Assembly: GCF_013166605.1 (NCBI RefSeq) | Contig: NZ_JABKKF010000006.1 | Span: 62,001 to 126,000, forward strand | DNA from: Xylanibacter muris | GTDB lineage: Bacteria > Bacteroidota > Bacteroidia > Bacteroidales > Bacteroidaceae | Direction: 5' to 3' | Length of the DNA: 64,000 nt | In this document: piece by piece, positions 1 through 7,851 of the stretch | How the letters are laid out: each line of letters begins with the position of its first letter | Numbering within the stretch: the first letter of the stretch is position 1 | Notes under the pieces: generated by a model | The model's database searches: none | What the model saw: only the letters and a program-made list of their open reading frames with translations | Told to the model about the DNA's origin: nothing | Position numbers and translations under genes: made by a program

Positions 1-1
1 C

Positions 2-1204
2 AAGGACAGTGGTGTCCTACTGAATCTTTGTGTCGACTACATACGCAAAAACTTACCGGAACGCAAACTCGGTATACTGCATTTGGATTATGAAGCACAA
101 TACCGGCATACGACAGAGTTTGTACAGAGCAGACTGACCGCGGACAGCGACATTCTTGAGGTTTATCACTGCTGCGTGCCTTTCAAAGTCGCAACCTGCA
201 CATCCATGTACCAATCTTATTGGAGACCATGGGAAGAATCAAAACGTGATATATGGGTACGTAATATGCCTCCTCATTGCTATACGGCCAAAGACTTCAG
301 CTTTTTCTGCGACGATCTGTGGGATTACGAATTCCAGAATCTTTTCGCACCATGGCTTCGCAAACAGAAAAAATGTCAAAGGATATGTTGTCTCGTGGGC
401 ATACGGACACAAGAAAGCCTAAACCGTTGGCGCACCATACACAGTGAAAAGAACCACAGGCATTTAGGACACTACAAATGGACCCATCGCATGGAAAAAC
501 ATATATACAACGCCTATCCGATTTACGATTGGAAAACTTCCGATATATGGATAGCCAATGGAAAATTCAAATGGAAATACAACCACCTTTATGACCTTTA
601 CTATCAGGCTGGAATACCAATAGGCAGACAAAGAGTGGCAAGTCCGTTTATATCACCGGCCATTTCCACACTTTCAATATATCGCATAATTGATCCGGAC
701 ACATGGGGAAAAATGCTCAGCCGCGTCAACGGGGTGAATTTTGCAGGCATATACGGAAAAACCCTCGCCATGGGATGGAAGACAATAAAATGTCCGCAAG
801 GATTTTCCTGGAAAAAATACATGGAGTTCCTTCTCGAGACCTTACCCGAAGAGGCACGGAGAAACTACAAGGAAAAACTAAGGGTGAGTATCCGGTTCTG
901 GCGCGAACGGGGAGGATGCATGGACGAGAAAACAATACAGAAACTACAGAAACGCGGCATACCTATACAAGTATGTCAAACAACGGCATATCACACAAAC
1001 AAGCTGCCTGTAAGAATGGAGTATCTCGATGATATAGACATAGAGGAATTCAAGGAAATACCTACATATAAAAGAATGTGTATCTGCATACTGAAAAATG
1101 ACCATATATGCAAGTATATGGGATTCAGCCTTACAAAGAAAGAAAAAGAAATAAAAGAAAAAGTGATGAAGAAATACAAATCTATCCAACATGCAAAATT
1201 ATAA
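2..1204 (+). CDS. IbrA-like PAPS-reductase-family protein (DUF3440), 5' end outside window
   Basis: The frame is already open at the window's first bases, which encode Lys-Asp-Ser-Gly-Val. This is the tail of the SGGKDSGV PP-loop (ATP pyrophosphatase) motif of the PAPS reductase/sulfurylase family, so only a few dozen N-terminal residues are missing. Further on a Gly-Ile-Arg-Thr-Gln-Glu-Ser-Leu stretch matches the usual GxRxxES substrate-binding segment, followed by a long helical C-terminal part as in DUF3440/IbrA proteins. A TTG at 83 could be taken for a start, but the homology runs upstream of it. The stop overlaps the start of the ParB-like gene by 14 bp, the coupling seen in ibrA-ibrB pairs. 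In E. coli IbrA/IbrB act as regulators of immunoglobulin-binding protein genes; the chemistry is not established. Family call is firm, function is not. Confidence 0.85.
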   Translation, partial: KDSGVLLNLCVDYIRKNLPERKLGILHLDYEAQYRHTTEFVQSRLTADSDILEVYHCCVPFKVATCTSMYQSYWRPWEESKRDIWVRNMPPHCYTAKDFSFFCDDLWDYEFQNLFAPWLRKQKKCQRICCLVGIRTQESLNRWRTIHSEKNHRHLGHYKWTHRMEKHIYNAYPIYDWKTSDIWIANGKFKWKYNHLYDLYYQAGIPIGRQRVASPFISPAISTLSIYRIIDPDTWGKMLSRVNGVNFAGIYGKTLAMGWKTIKCPQGFSWKKYMEFLLETLPEEARRNYKEKLRVSIRFWRERGGCMDEKTIQKLQKRGIPIQVCQTTAYHTNKLPVRMEYLDDIDIEEFKEIPTYKRMCICILKNDHICKYMGFSLTKKEKEIKEKVMKKYKSIQHAKL

Positions 1205-1715
1205 AAGTCCTGTATATAATGTCATAGCTGTGCCTATAGAGAAAATTGTGGCAAACAACTATAATCCAAACATGGTGGCACCACCGGAAATGAAACTGTT
1301 AGAACTCTCAATATGGGAGGACGGCTACACAATGCCATGCGTATGCTATTACATAAAAGAAAGTGACCAATACGAAATTGTAGACGGATTTCACCGATAT
1401 ATGGTAATGAAGACTTCAAAACGGATACGTGAACGGGAAAAAGGCATGCTGCCGGTATCGGTCATAGAAAAGGACCTGTCAAACCGTATGGCATCAACAA
1501 TCCGCCACAATAGGGCACGGGGCATGCATAACGTGGAACTGATGAGCAATATTGTCAGCGAATTAAGCCGTGCAGGCATGTCTGACCAATGGATTATGCG
1601 AAATATAGGAATGGACAAAGATGAGCTCCTACGCCTTAAACAAATTTCCGGACTGGCCGAGCTGTTTGCAAATAAGGAATTCGGGATGTCGGATGATTGG
1701 AAAGAATGCGACTGA
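1191..1715 (+). CDS. IbrB-like ParB/Srx-fold nuclease-domain protein
   Basis: A 174-residue protein with an N-terminal ParB/sulfiredoxin-like domain: an opening strand leading to an Asn-Pro-Asn turn near residue 27, then Ile-Val-Asp-Gly-Phe-His-Arg at about 63-69, which is the DGxHR motif of ParB-type nuclease/NTPase folds. A later Thr-Ile-Arg-His-Asn-Arg-Ala-Arg-Gly segment also fits IbrB proteins. The C-terminal half is helical and resembles a short helix-turn-helix-like ParB region. It starts inside the upstream PAPS-reductase-like gene (14-bp overlap), so the two are translationally coupled. ParB domains of this kind occur with PP-loop partners in DNA-modification and regulatory modules. 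Chromosome partitioning is unlikely because no ParA partner is adjacent. Confidence 0.82.
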   Translation: MQNYKSPVYNVIAVPIEKIVANNYNPNMVAPPEMKLLELSIWEDGYTMPCVCYYIKESDQYEIVDGFHRYMVMKTSKRIREREKGMLPVSVIEKDLSNRMASTIRHNRARGMHNVELMSNIVSELSRAGMSDQWIMRNIGMDKDELLRLKQISGLAELFANKEFGMSDDWKECD

Positions 1716-1830
1716 CCATCTATCGCAAAAAAATCCAAACAACATTAAATGAATGATATCTGTTAAAAGGGACCTCGTTTCAACCTCACATGTGTAATAA
1801 AAATTCGCAAGGCTTTCTTATTCCATTTCC

Positions 1831-1838
1831 TAACTTTG
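1831..1838 (+). promoter_or_regulatory. TAnnTTTG-type -7 box before a repeat array
   Basis: TAACTTTG matches the Bacteroidetes -7 consensus TAnnTTTG, but no clear -33 element is visible. It points into the palindrome array and no long gene follows on this strand. If active it would make a short structured transcript, or express the 19-codon reading frame that begins near 1869. Confidence 0.3.
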
Positions 1839-1869
1839 CACAAAACACATAACAATCTAATATTCAACA

Positions 1870-2028
1870 TGTTAGCTACAACCAAAAATATTCCGAAAAT
1901 GAATGGCCTGTTCATGCTTGATGAATAGGCCATTCACGGTCGATGAACATGCCATTCATTGAACATGAACAGGCTATTCATCGGAAGAGAATTTTACATC
2001 TGTCAGAAATGTAAATAGATTTCGAAAA
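1870..2028 (+). repeat. Dispersed intergenic repeat, copy 1: four 17-bp palindromes on a 22-bp period
   Basis: Four near-palindromes of the form ATGAAyrgGCyATTCAT start at 1899, 1921, 1943 and 1965, exactly 22 bp apart. The flanks are shared with the second copy in inverse orientation at 19414-19574: TGTTAGCTACA on one side and TGTAAATAGATTTC on the other. The 1716-2190 gap holds no other recognisable gene. The conserved flanks mark this as a discrete repeated element of about 160 bp rather than two chance palindrome clusters. Confidence 0.85.
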
Positions 2029-2190
2029 TTTAAGACCGGCTGGTATTTTTAGTTATATTAACCATTAAGGATTGGCAGCCGTATTTAACAGACACGTCAA
2101 CTTGCACAGGTGAGATCAAGGCCTATCCATGGCAAAAAACAAACTCACATGATAAGCCACAGGTATTCACCATAATATTTAACCCGAATG

Positions 2191-2832
2191 CTATGGCATA
2201 AAGAATCTGTACACCTCCAGCAAAACTGGGTCTTTTGACATGTCATGCGGGTTAGTGCCTAAGACCCCTTCAGGAACAGGCTGATTCATCTTATTGAAAA
2301 GATTTACCCAAAAATCCGGTATGTTTCCGCTTGAATCACGAAAATTCATCGGACGTGCCGTAAATATCGGAGTACCGTCTGCATTACGATAACTCTCGTA
2401 TATCAGTTCCGAACAATACATCTTTCCATTATCAGGCATGAACGACCAGTCATAATCCTCACCCAAATGACTTTTCGCCCTGCTAACGGCATCACTTACC
2501 GGGAAATCCATATTCACACGCATTGCCACTACCCCTGGTTTTCCGTTCATTTTGTGTGATGAGGAAAGAAAATCCTCCAACGGTGTAGATATAACACCTT
2601 TGCCGTCGACAGCTTCTATCACATGAGGAACCTCACTGTCCAAGACAACCATGGCAACATGTACGAACTTCACAGAATCAGACACGGCAGTAGCATTGGC
2701 TATGGCATCCGAGAACTCTGTGTCACCGGCAACCTGAAACAACAAGTCTCCCTCACGCGGTATATACCCTGTTTGTGACTGTACAGCCTTAACAAACGCC
2801 AATATTATAAATAGAACCACAAACCGTTTCAT
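2191..2832 (-). CDS. YiiX-like permuted papain-fold hydrolase, secreted
   Basis: A 213-residue protein taken from the ATG at 2832; a longer frame from a TTG at 2880 would start inside the rpsA terminator hairpin. It begins with a basic start and hydrophobic run ending Val-Gln-Ser-Gln, a signal peptide, so the mature enzyme is exported. The body has the hallmarks of the YiiX/YebB permuted NlpC/P60-like family: GDLLFQ near the mature N terminus, a His in Val-His-Val-Ala-Met-Val and a Cys in Met-Tyr-Cys-Ser-Glu-Leu-Ile, the usual catalytic pair in permuted order. Members cleave amide or ester bonds in cell-wall peptides or lipids; the substrate here is unknown. It lies downstream of rpsA on the same strand but behind a strong terminator, so it is probably transcribed separately or by read-through. 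Confidence 0.8.
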   Translation of the reverse strand: MKRFVVLFIILAFVKAVQSQTGYIPREGDLLFQVAGDTEFSDAIANATAVSDSVKFVHVAMVVLDSEVPHVIEAVDGKGVISTPLEDFLSSSHKMNGKPGVVAMRVNMDFPVSDAVSRAKSHLGEDYDWSFMPDNGKMYCSELIYESYRNADGTPIFTARPMNFRDSSGNIPDFWVNLFNKMNQPVPEGVLGTNPHDMSKDPVLLEVYRFFMP

Positions 2833-2862
2833 CCTAAACACTACAAAATATTGAATAATACG

Positions 2863-2894
2863 AAAAAGCGCAACACCCAATATGGATGTTGCGC
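2863..2894 (-). terminator. rpsA terminator
   Basis: Perfect inverted repeat GCGCAACA (2868-2875) / TGTTGCGC (2887-2894). Read on the minus strand it is followed by TTTTTCG, a classical intrinsic terminator 39 bp past the rpsA stop. Confidence 0.8.
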
Positions 2895-2932
2895 AATATA
2901 ATTACATGAGAATCTAAAAATCACTTTATAGA

Positions 2933-4708
2933 TTACTCGCCTTTCTCCATCTGTGCCTTCAGCTGAGCAAGAACATCTATATCACCGAGTGTTGTTGCTG
3001 CAGGCTGGTTGTCAATCTTTACAGCCTCCTCTTTCTTTGCACGCGGCTTCTTTGCAGCCTTCTTCTCCTCACGCTGTGCATCCTCAAACGTACGGCTGTG
3101 TGAAAGAATTATGCGCTTGCTATCCTTATTGAACTCGATGACCTTGAAAGGAAGAACCTCCCCCAAAGCAGCCTGTGTTCCGTCCTCCTTAACCAAGTGC
3201 TTTGGAGTGGCAAAACCTTCAACGCCTTTCTCAAGTGAAATCACAGCACCCTTTTCAAGCATTTCCTCTATCTTTCCCTCATGTATGCTGCCTACGGTAT
3301 ATTTTGTCTCAAACTCATCCCAAGGATTATCCTCAAGCTGCTTGTGACCAAGGCTCAGACGGCGGTTCTCCTTGTCAATATCAAGAACAACTACGTCAAT
3401 CTCCGCACCTACCTGAGTGAATTCTGACGGATGCTTAACCTTCTTTGTCCATGACAGGTCTGAAATATGAATAAGACCGTCAACACCCTCTTCAAGCTCT
3501 ACAAATACACCGAAGTTTGTAAAGTTACGGACTTTTGCCTCATGCTTGCTGCCAACAGGGTATTTAACCTCGATAGTCGCCCATGGATCTTCCTTCAACT
3601 GCTTGATGCCAAGGCTCATCTTGCGCTCCTCGCGGTCGAGAGTCAGGATAACTGCCTCTACCTCATCGCCAACCTTAAGGAATTCCTGTGCTGAACGCAG
3701 GTGCTGGCTCCAAGACATCTCGGATACGTGGATAAGACCCTCGACACCGGGCTGTATCTCGACAAATGCACCATAATCCGCAATAACGACAACCTTACCG
3801 TTAACGTGATCGCCAACCTTAAGCTCTGCGTCAAGAGCATCCCATGGATGAGGAGTGAGCTGCTTGAGACCAAGAGCGATACGCTTCTTCTCGTCATCGA
3901 AGTCGAGAATAACAACATTAATCTTCTGGTCAAGCTCTACAACCTTATGAGGATCGTCTACGCGGCCCCAAGAAAGGTCTGTGATGTGGATGAGTCCGTC
4001 AACACCACCGAGGTCAACAAACACACCGTAAGATGTGATGTTCTTGACAGTACCCTCAAGAATCTGACCTTTCTCAAGCTTAGAGATAATTTCTTTCTTC
4101 TGTGCTTCCAACTCTGCCTCGATAAGAGCCTTGTGGGAAACAACTACATTACGGAACTCCTGATTGATCTTAACAACCTTGAATTCCATTGTCTTACCTA
4201 CGAACTGGTCGTAGTCACGTATAGGATGAACGTCTATCTGGCTTCCAGGCAAGAAAGCTTCGATACCAAATACGTCAACAATCATACCGCCCTTTGTACG
4301 GCACTTGATGTAACCCTGAATAATCTCCTGATTGTCAAGAGCTGCGTTAACACGCTCCCAGCTCTTGCTCAAACGGGCTTTCTTGTGTGAAAGAATCAGC
4401 TGGCCTTTCTTGTCTTCCTGGTTCTCAACATACACTTCAACCTTGTCACCTGCCTTAAGTTCTGGATTGTAACGGAACTCGCTTGCAGGAATAATACCGT
4501 CACTCTTGTAGCCGATGTTTACAATAACCTCTTTCTTGTCTACAGAAATTACGGTACCTTCTGTAACCTGATGCTCGCTGACCTTGTTAAGGGTTTCATC
4601 ATAAGCCTTGTCAAGCTCTTCCTTGCTGACATTTACATGGCTGCCATTCTCGAACTCGTCCCAATTGAAGTCCTCCAACGGCTGAACGTTTTTTGTTAAT
4701 TCTGACAT
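2933..4708 (-). CDS. rpsA: 30S ribosomal protein S1
   Basis: A 591-residue protein with six S1 (OB-fold) repeats at roughly 50-110, 125-190, 213-280, 299-368, 385-455 and 470-540. Repeats 3 to 5 carry the typical Gly-Val-Asp-Gly-Leu-Ile-His-(Ile/Val)-(Thr/Ser) signature. An acidic N-terminal extension and a Lys/Ala-rich tail after repeat 6 match Bacteroidetes S1 proteins. S1 binds mRNA on the small subunit and melts leader structure; Bacteroidetes have weak Shine-Dalgarno dependence, which makes S1 and AT-rich leaders important. The leader before the start is nearly all A/T. It is transcribed alone: promoter at 4766-4773, terminator at 2863-2894. Confidence 0.97.
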   Translation of the reverse strand: MSELTKNVQPLEDFNWDEFENGSHVNVSKEELDKAYDETLNKVSEHQVTEGTVISVDKKEVIVNIGYKSDGIIPASEFRYNPELKAGDKVEVYVENQEDKKGQLILSHKKARLSKSWERVNAALDNQEIIQGYIKCRTKGGMIVDVFGIEAFLPGSQIDVHPIRDYDQFVGKTMEFKVVKINQEFRNVVVSHKALIEAELEAQKKEIISKLEKGQILEGTVKNITSYGVFVDLGGVDGLIHITDLSWGRVDDPHKVVELDQKINVVILDFDDEKKRIALGLKQLTPHPWDALDAELKVGDHVNGKVVVIADYGAFVEIQPGVEGLIHVSEMSWSQHLRSAQEFLKVGDEVEAVILTLDREERKMSLGIKQLKEDPWATIEVKYPVGSKHEAKVRNFTNFGVFVELEEGVDGLIHISDLSWTKKVKHPSEFTQVGAEIDVVVLDIDKENRRLSLGHKQLEDNPWDEFETKYTVGSIHEGKIEEMLEKGAVISLEKGVEGFATPKHLVKEDGTQAALGEVLPFKVIEFNKDSKRIILSHSRTFEDAQREEKKAAKKPRAKKEEAVKIDNQPAATTLGDIDVLAQLKAQMEKGE

Positions 4709-4765
4709 AAAAAAAATAATAAATTAATAAAGTTAGACTTTATGTTAATTGTTAAAAATCGGCCG

Positions 4766-4773
4766 CAAAGGTA
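4766..4773 (-). promoter_or_regulatory. rpsA promoter -7 box
   Basis: On the minus strand this reads TACCTTTG, matching the TAnnTTTG -7 consensus, about 58 bp upstream of the rpsA start. No clear TTG-type -33 element is seen at the right distance. Confidence 0.55.
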
Positions 4774-4892
4774 CTAATTATAATTCATAGTTCTTGCATT
4801 GTCTGTCTATAAGACAATCTTACTTAATATTATTTAACATCTTTAACGTTCTCATTTTCAATAAATCGCTTGATTCCTACGTTATATCGAAT

Positions 4893-7286
4893 ATGGAAAC
4901 AAGAAAACGCATATACTATATATTTATATTATTGGCAACGGCACTGACCGCATGTACCGGCATATCGGCACAATCATTCACATTGACAGGCCGTGTCGTT
5001 GACGAAGAGAACAATCCTATAGAACTGGCAACGGTGGCTTGTGTCGAACAAGGAAAAGTCTCAATAACAAATCTGAGAGGAAACTTCACTATCACCTTGA
5101 AATCAACCGACAGTGTAGTGGTAAGGTTTTCAATGATCGGATATAGCACACGCAAACGTGTATTCAAAAAACCAAGCGGCAAGCTTAACATTGAGATGCG
5201 ACTTCCGTCAATGTCTGCTCTCGGAGAGGTGGTCGTTACCGAAAAACGCAGACAAACTACAGCAACCCAACAACTTGACGTAAAGGACATGAAAGACACG
5301 CCTTCCGCCACAGGTAACGCCGTTGAAGACATGATACAGCAACAGGCCGGAGTATCGACACACAATGAGCTTTCATCACAATATAATGTCAGGGGCGGCA
5401 GCTTTGACGAGAATTCCGTATACATAAATAATGTGGAAATATACCGTCCGCTATTAATTCGCAGCGGACAACAGGAAGGTCTCAGCATAATAAATTCAAA
5501 CATGGTGGAGTCCATCGGATTTTCCACAGGCGGTTTTGAAAGCAAATACGGGGATAAGATGTCTTCGGCACTTGACATAAAATACAAAAAGCCGAAAGCA
5601 TTTGAGGCAAACATTGCAACATCCATGCTCGGAGCGAGTGCATATCTCGGTTATGGAAATAAAAAACTGTCCATGACCCACGGCATTAGATACAAGACAA
5701 ACAGATATCTGCTCGGCTCACTTGACACAAAAGGCGAATACAGACCAAATTTCCTTGACTATCAGACATATATATCATATATCCCCAACAAACGGTGGAA
5801 TATAGATTTCATAGGAAACATATCAGAAAACCATTACAACTTCAAGCCGACAGACCGTGAGACATCTTTCGGTACAATGGAAAATGTCAAAACATTCAAA
5901 GTCTATTTCGACGGTAAGGAAAAGGATATATTCAGAACCTTATTCGGAACCGTCGGACTTACATATAATATAAGTGACAGTACAAAAGTCGCGCTTATTG
6001 CCTCTGCTTTCCACACAAAAGAGCAGGAGACATACGACATACAAGGACAATATTGGCTTAACGACACACAAGAAGATGCAAACATTGGAGTAGGCACATA
6101 TATGGAACATGCACGCAACTATTTGTCTGCGAACATGAAAAGTATCAAACTCATCGCCTCTCACCAGACAAAGCACCATTTTATAGAAGGGGCACTTACT
6201 TATAAACTCGAGAATGTTGACGAGAACTCGCGTGAATATGAAATGAGAGACTCAAGCGGATATTCAATACCACATAATCCTAACCGCCTCGACCTTATAT
6301 ATTCGCTTACCTCCAATAATAAAATAAAGTCAAACCGCCTGGAAGGATACATTCAGGATACCTACAGATTCTCCACCGGACTTGACAAACAGACTTATTA
6401 TACCCTCAACTACGGTATGAGATTCAGCCGTTGGTCATACAACAAAGAGCTTATTGTATCACCAAGGGCATCACTCGCTATAATTCCCGCATTCAATCAG
6501 GACATTACATTCAGATTTGCAACCGGACTTTATTATCAGGCACCGTTCTTCAAAGAACTGAGAGACACAACCACTATAAACGGCAAGACACAGGTCATAT
6601 TGAACCGTAACATAAAGAGTCAACGCTCGATACATTTTGTGGCGGCATTCGACTACCGCTTCAAGATGAAAGAGCGTCCGTATAAGTTTACGGCGGAAGC
6701 ATATTACAAACTGATGCACAATCTTATACCGTACAACGTGAACAATGTAAAGATAACATATTACGGGCAAAACATTTCTAACGGATATGCCACAGGTATA
6801 GACTTTAAGCTTTACGGTGAATTTGTTCCGGGAACAGATTCATGGGTAACATTCTCACTCATGAGTACTAAACAGAAATTAGGAAATATATGGATACCTA
6901 TGCCAACAGACCAAAGATATGCGGTAAACCTACATTTCACAGATTATTTTCCCGGCACAGACCGATGGAAAATGACGCTCCGTCTCGCCTTTGCAGACGG
7001 TCTGCCTTTCGGGCCGCCACATCGCGGACTGGAATACCAAAACTTCCGCGCCCCGGCATACAAGCGTGCTGACATAGGAATGAGCTACCGTGCACTGAAC
7101 AATGATGACAGAAAGAAAAAGACGGCTTTCAAGAACATTTGGCTGGGAATTGACTGCCTTAATCTTTTCGGTATAAGCAATATAAACTCATATTATTGGG
7201 TGACAGATGTCACCAATCAGCAATATGCTGTGCCAAACTATCTTACAGGCCGGCAAATAAACGGTTCAGTAATAATGGAGTTTTAA
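4893..7286 (+). CDS. TonB-dependent outer-membrane receptor with carboxypeptidase-like N-terminal domain
   Basis: A 797-residue protein from the ATG at 4893, chosen because it is followed at once by a signal peptide (charged start, hydrophobic run, Ser-Ala-Gln). Residues about 25-105 form a carboxypeptidase-regulatory-like beta-sandwich (Leu-Thr-Gly-Arg-Val-Val-Asp). A plug domain follows (Gln-Tyr-Asn-Val-Arg-Gly-Gly-Ser-Phe-Asp-Glu-Asn), and the rest is a beta-barrel ending in an aromatic-rich strand with terminal Phe. No SusD partner, sigma/anti-sigma pair or glycan enzyme lies beside it, so it is not an obvious polysaccharide-utilisation receptor; a small ligand such as a siderophore, cobalamin or peptide is as likely. 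It stands alone, divergent from rpsA. Confidence 0.9.
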   Translation: METRKRIYYIFILLATALTACTGISAQSFTLTGRVVDEENNPIELATVACVEQGKVSITNLRGNFTITLKSTDSVVVRFSMIGYSTRKRVFKKPSGKLNIEMRLPSMSALGEVVVTEKRRQTTATQQLDVKDMKDTPSATGNAVEDMIQQQAGVSTHNELSSQYNVRGGSFDENSVYINNVEIYRPLLIRSGQQEGLSIINSNMVESIGFSTGGFESKYGDKMSSALDIKYKKPKAFEANIATSMLGASAYLGYGNKKLSMTHGIRYKTNRYLLGSLDTKGEYRPNFLDYQTYISYIPNKRWNIDFIGNISENHYNFKPTDRETSFGTMENVKTFKVYFDGKEKDIFRTLFGTVGLTYNISDSTKVALIASAFHTKEQETYDIQGQYWLNDTQEDANIGVGTYMEHARNYLSANMKSIKLIASHQTKHHFIEGALTYKLENVDENSREYEMRDSSGYSIPHNPNRLDLIYSLTSNNKIKSNRLEGYIQDTYRFSTGLDKQTYYTLNYGMRFSRWSYNKELIVSPRASLAIIPAFNQDITFRFATGLYYQAPFFKELRDTTTINGKTQVILNRNIKSQRSIHFVAAFDYRFKMKERPYKFTAEAYYKLMHNLIPYNVNNVKITYYGQNISNGYATGIDFKLYGEFVPGTDSWVTFSLMSTKQKLGNIWIPMPTDQRYAVNLHFTDYFPGTDRWKMTLRLAFADGLPFGPPHRGLEYQNFRAPAYKRADIGMSYRALNNDDRKKKTAFKNIWLGIDCLNLFGISNINSYYWVTDVTNQQYAVPNYLTGRQINGSVIMEF

Positions 7287-7339
7287 AAACGGTTAACAAT
7301 ATTTTCAATTACTAATTTCTTCAGTATGAATTATATTAG

Positions 7340-7347
7340 TATCTTTG
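7340..7347 (+). promoter_or_regulatory. mce-mmd operon promoter -7 box
   Basis: TATCTTTG fits the TAnnTTTG -7 consensus, 30 bp upstream of the methylmalonyl-CoA epimerase start. The -33 region is AT-rich without a clear TTG. Confidence 0.6.
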
Positions 7348-7377
7348 CAAAAATATTATAACTAACAAATAAAATTT

Positions 7378-7782
7378 ATGAAAATTTCTCACATTGAGCA
7401 TCTGGGCATCGCAGTCCAGAACATTGAAGAGGCACTTCCGTATTTCGAGAACGTGCTTGGGCTGAAATGTTACAACATCGAAGAAGTGGCTGACCAGAAA
7501 GTTAAGACCGCGTTCTTGAAATGTGGTGAAGTGAAACTTGAACTGCTTGAGCCGACATCTCCGGACAGCACTATCCAGAAATGGCTTGACAAAGGCAACC
7601 ACGGTGTACATCACGTGGCTTTCTGCATCGAGGACGGTGTTGGAAACGCCTTGGCGGAATGCGACGAAAAAGGAATACGCCTTATAGACAAGGCACCACG
7701 CAAAGGTGCTGAAAATCTTAATATTGCATTCCTGCACCCAAAATCAACAATTGGTATTCTTACAGAGCTTTGTGAACATTAA
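7378..7782 (+). CDS. mce: methylmalonyl-CoA epimerase
   Basis: A 134-residue protein of the vicinal-oxygen-chelate fold. It interconverts (R)- and (S)-methylmalonyl-CoA in the succinate-to-propionate route. Visible metal-site elements are His in the opening Ile-Glu-His-Leu-Gly-Ile-Ala, Glu in Lys-Leu-Glu-Leu-Leu-Glu-Pro, His-His-Val-Ala-Phe in the second half and the late Leu-Thr-Glu-Leu. Length is normal for the family. It is followed after 69 bp by the decarboxylase alpha subunit, so the two consecutive steps are encoded together. Confidence 0.93.
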   Translation: MKISHIEHLGIAVQNIEEALPYFENVLGLKCYNIEEVADQKVKTAFLKCGEVKLELLEPTSPDSTIQKWLDKGNHGVHHVAFCIEDGVGNALAECDEKGIRLIDKAPRKGAENLNIAFLHPKSTIGILTELCEH

Positions 7783-7851
7783 AACAAAACAGGCATTTTA
7801 ATAAAAATACCGAGATTCAGGTATCCATGCCAATAATACAATAAAAAAACA

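Noticed and set aside
1191..1715. Plasmid-type ParB partition protein
   Set aside because: No ParA or parS-like context; the overlap with a PAPS-reductase-like gene fits IbrB instead.
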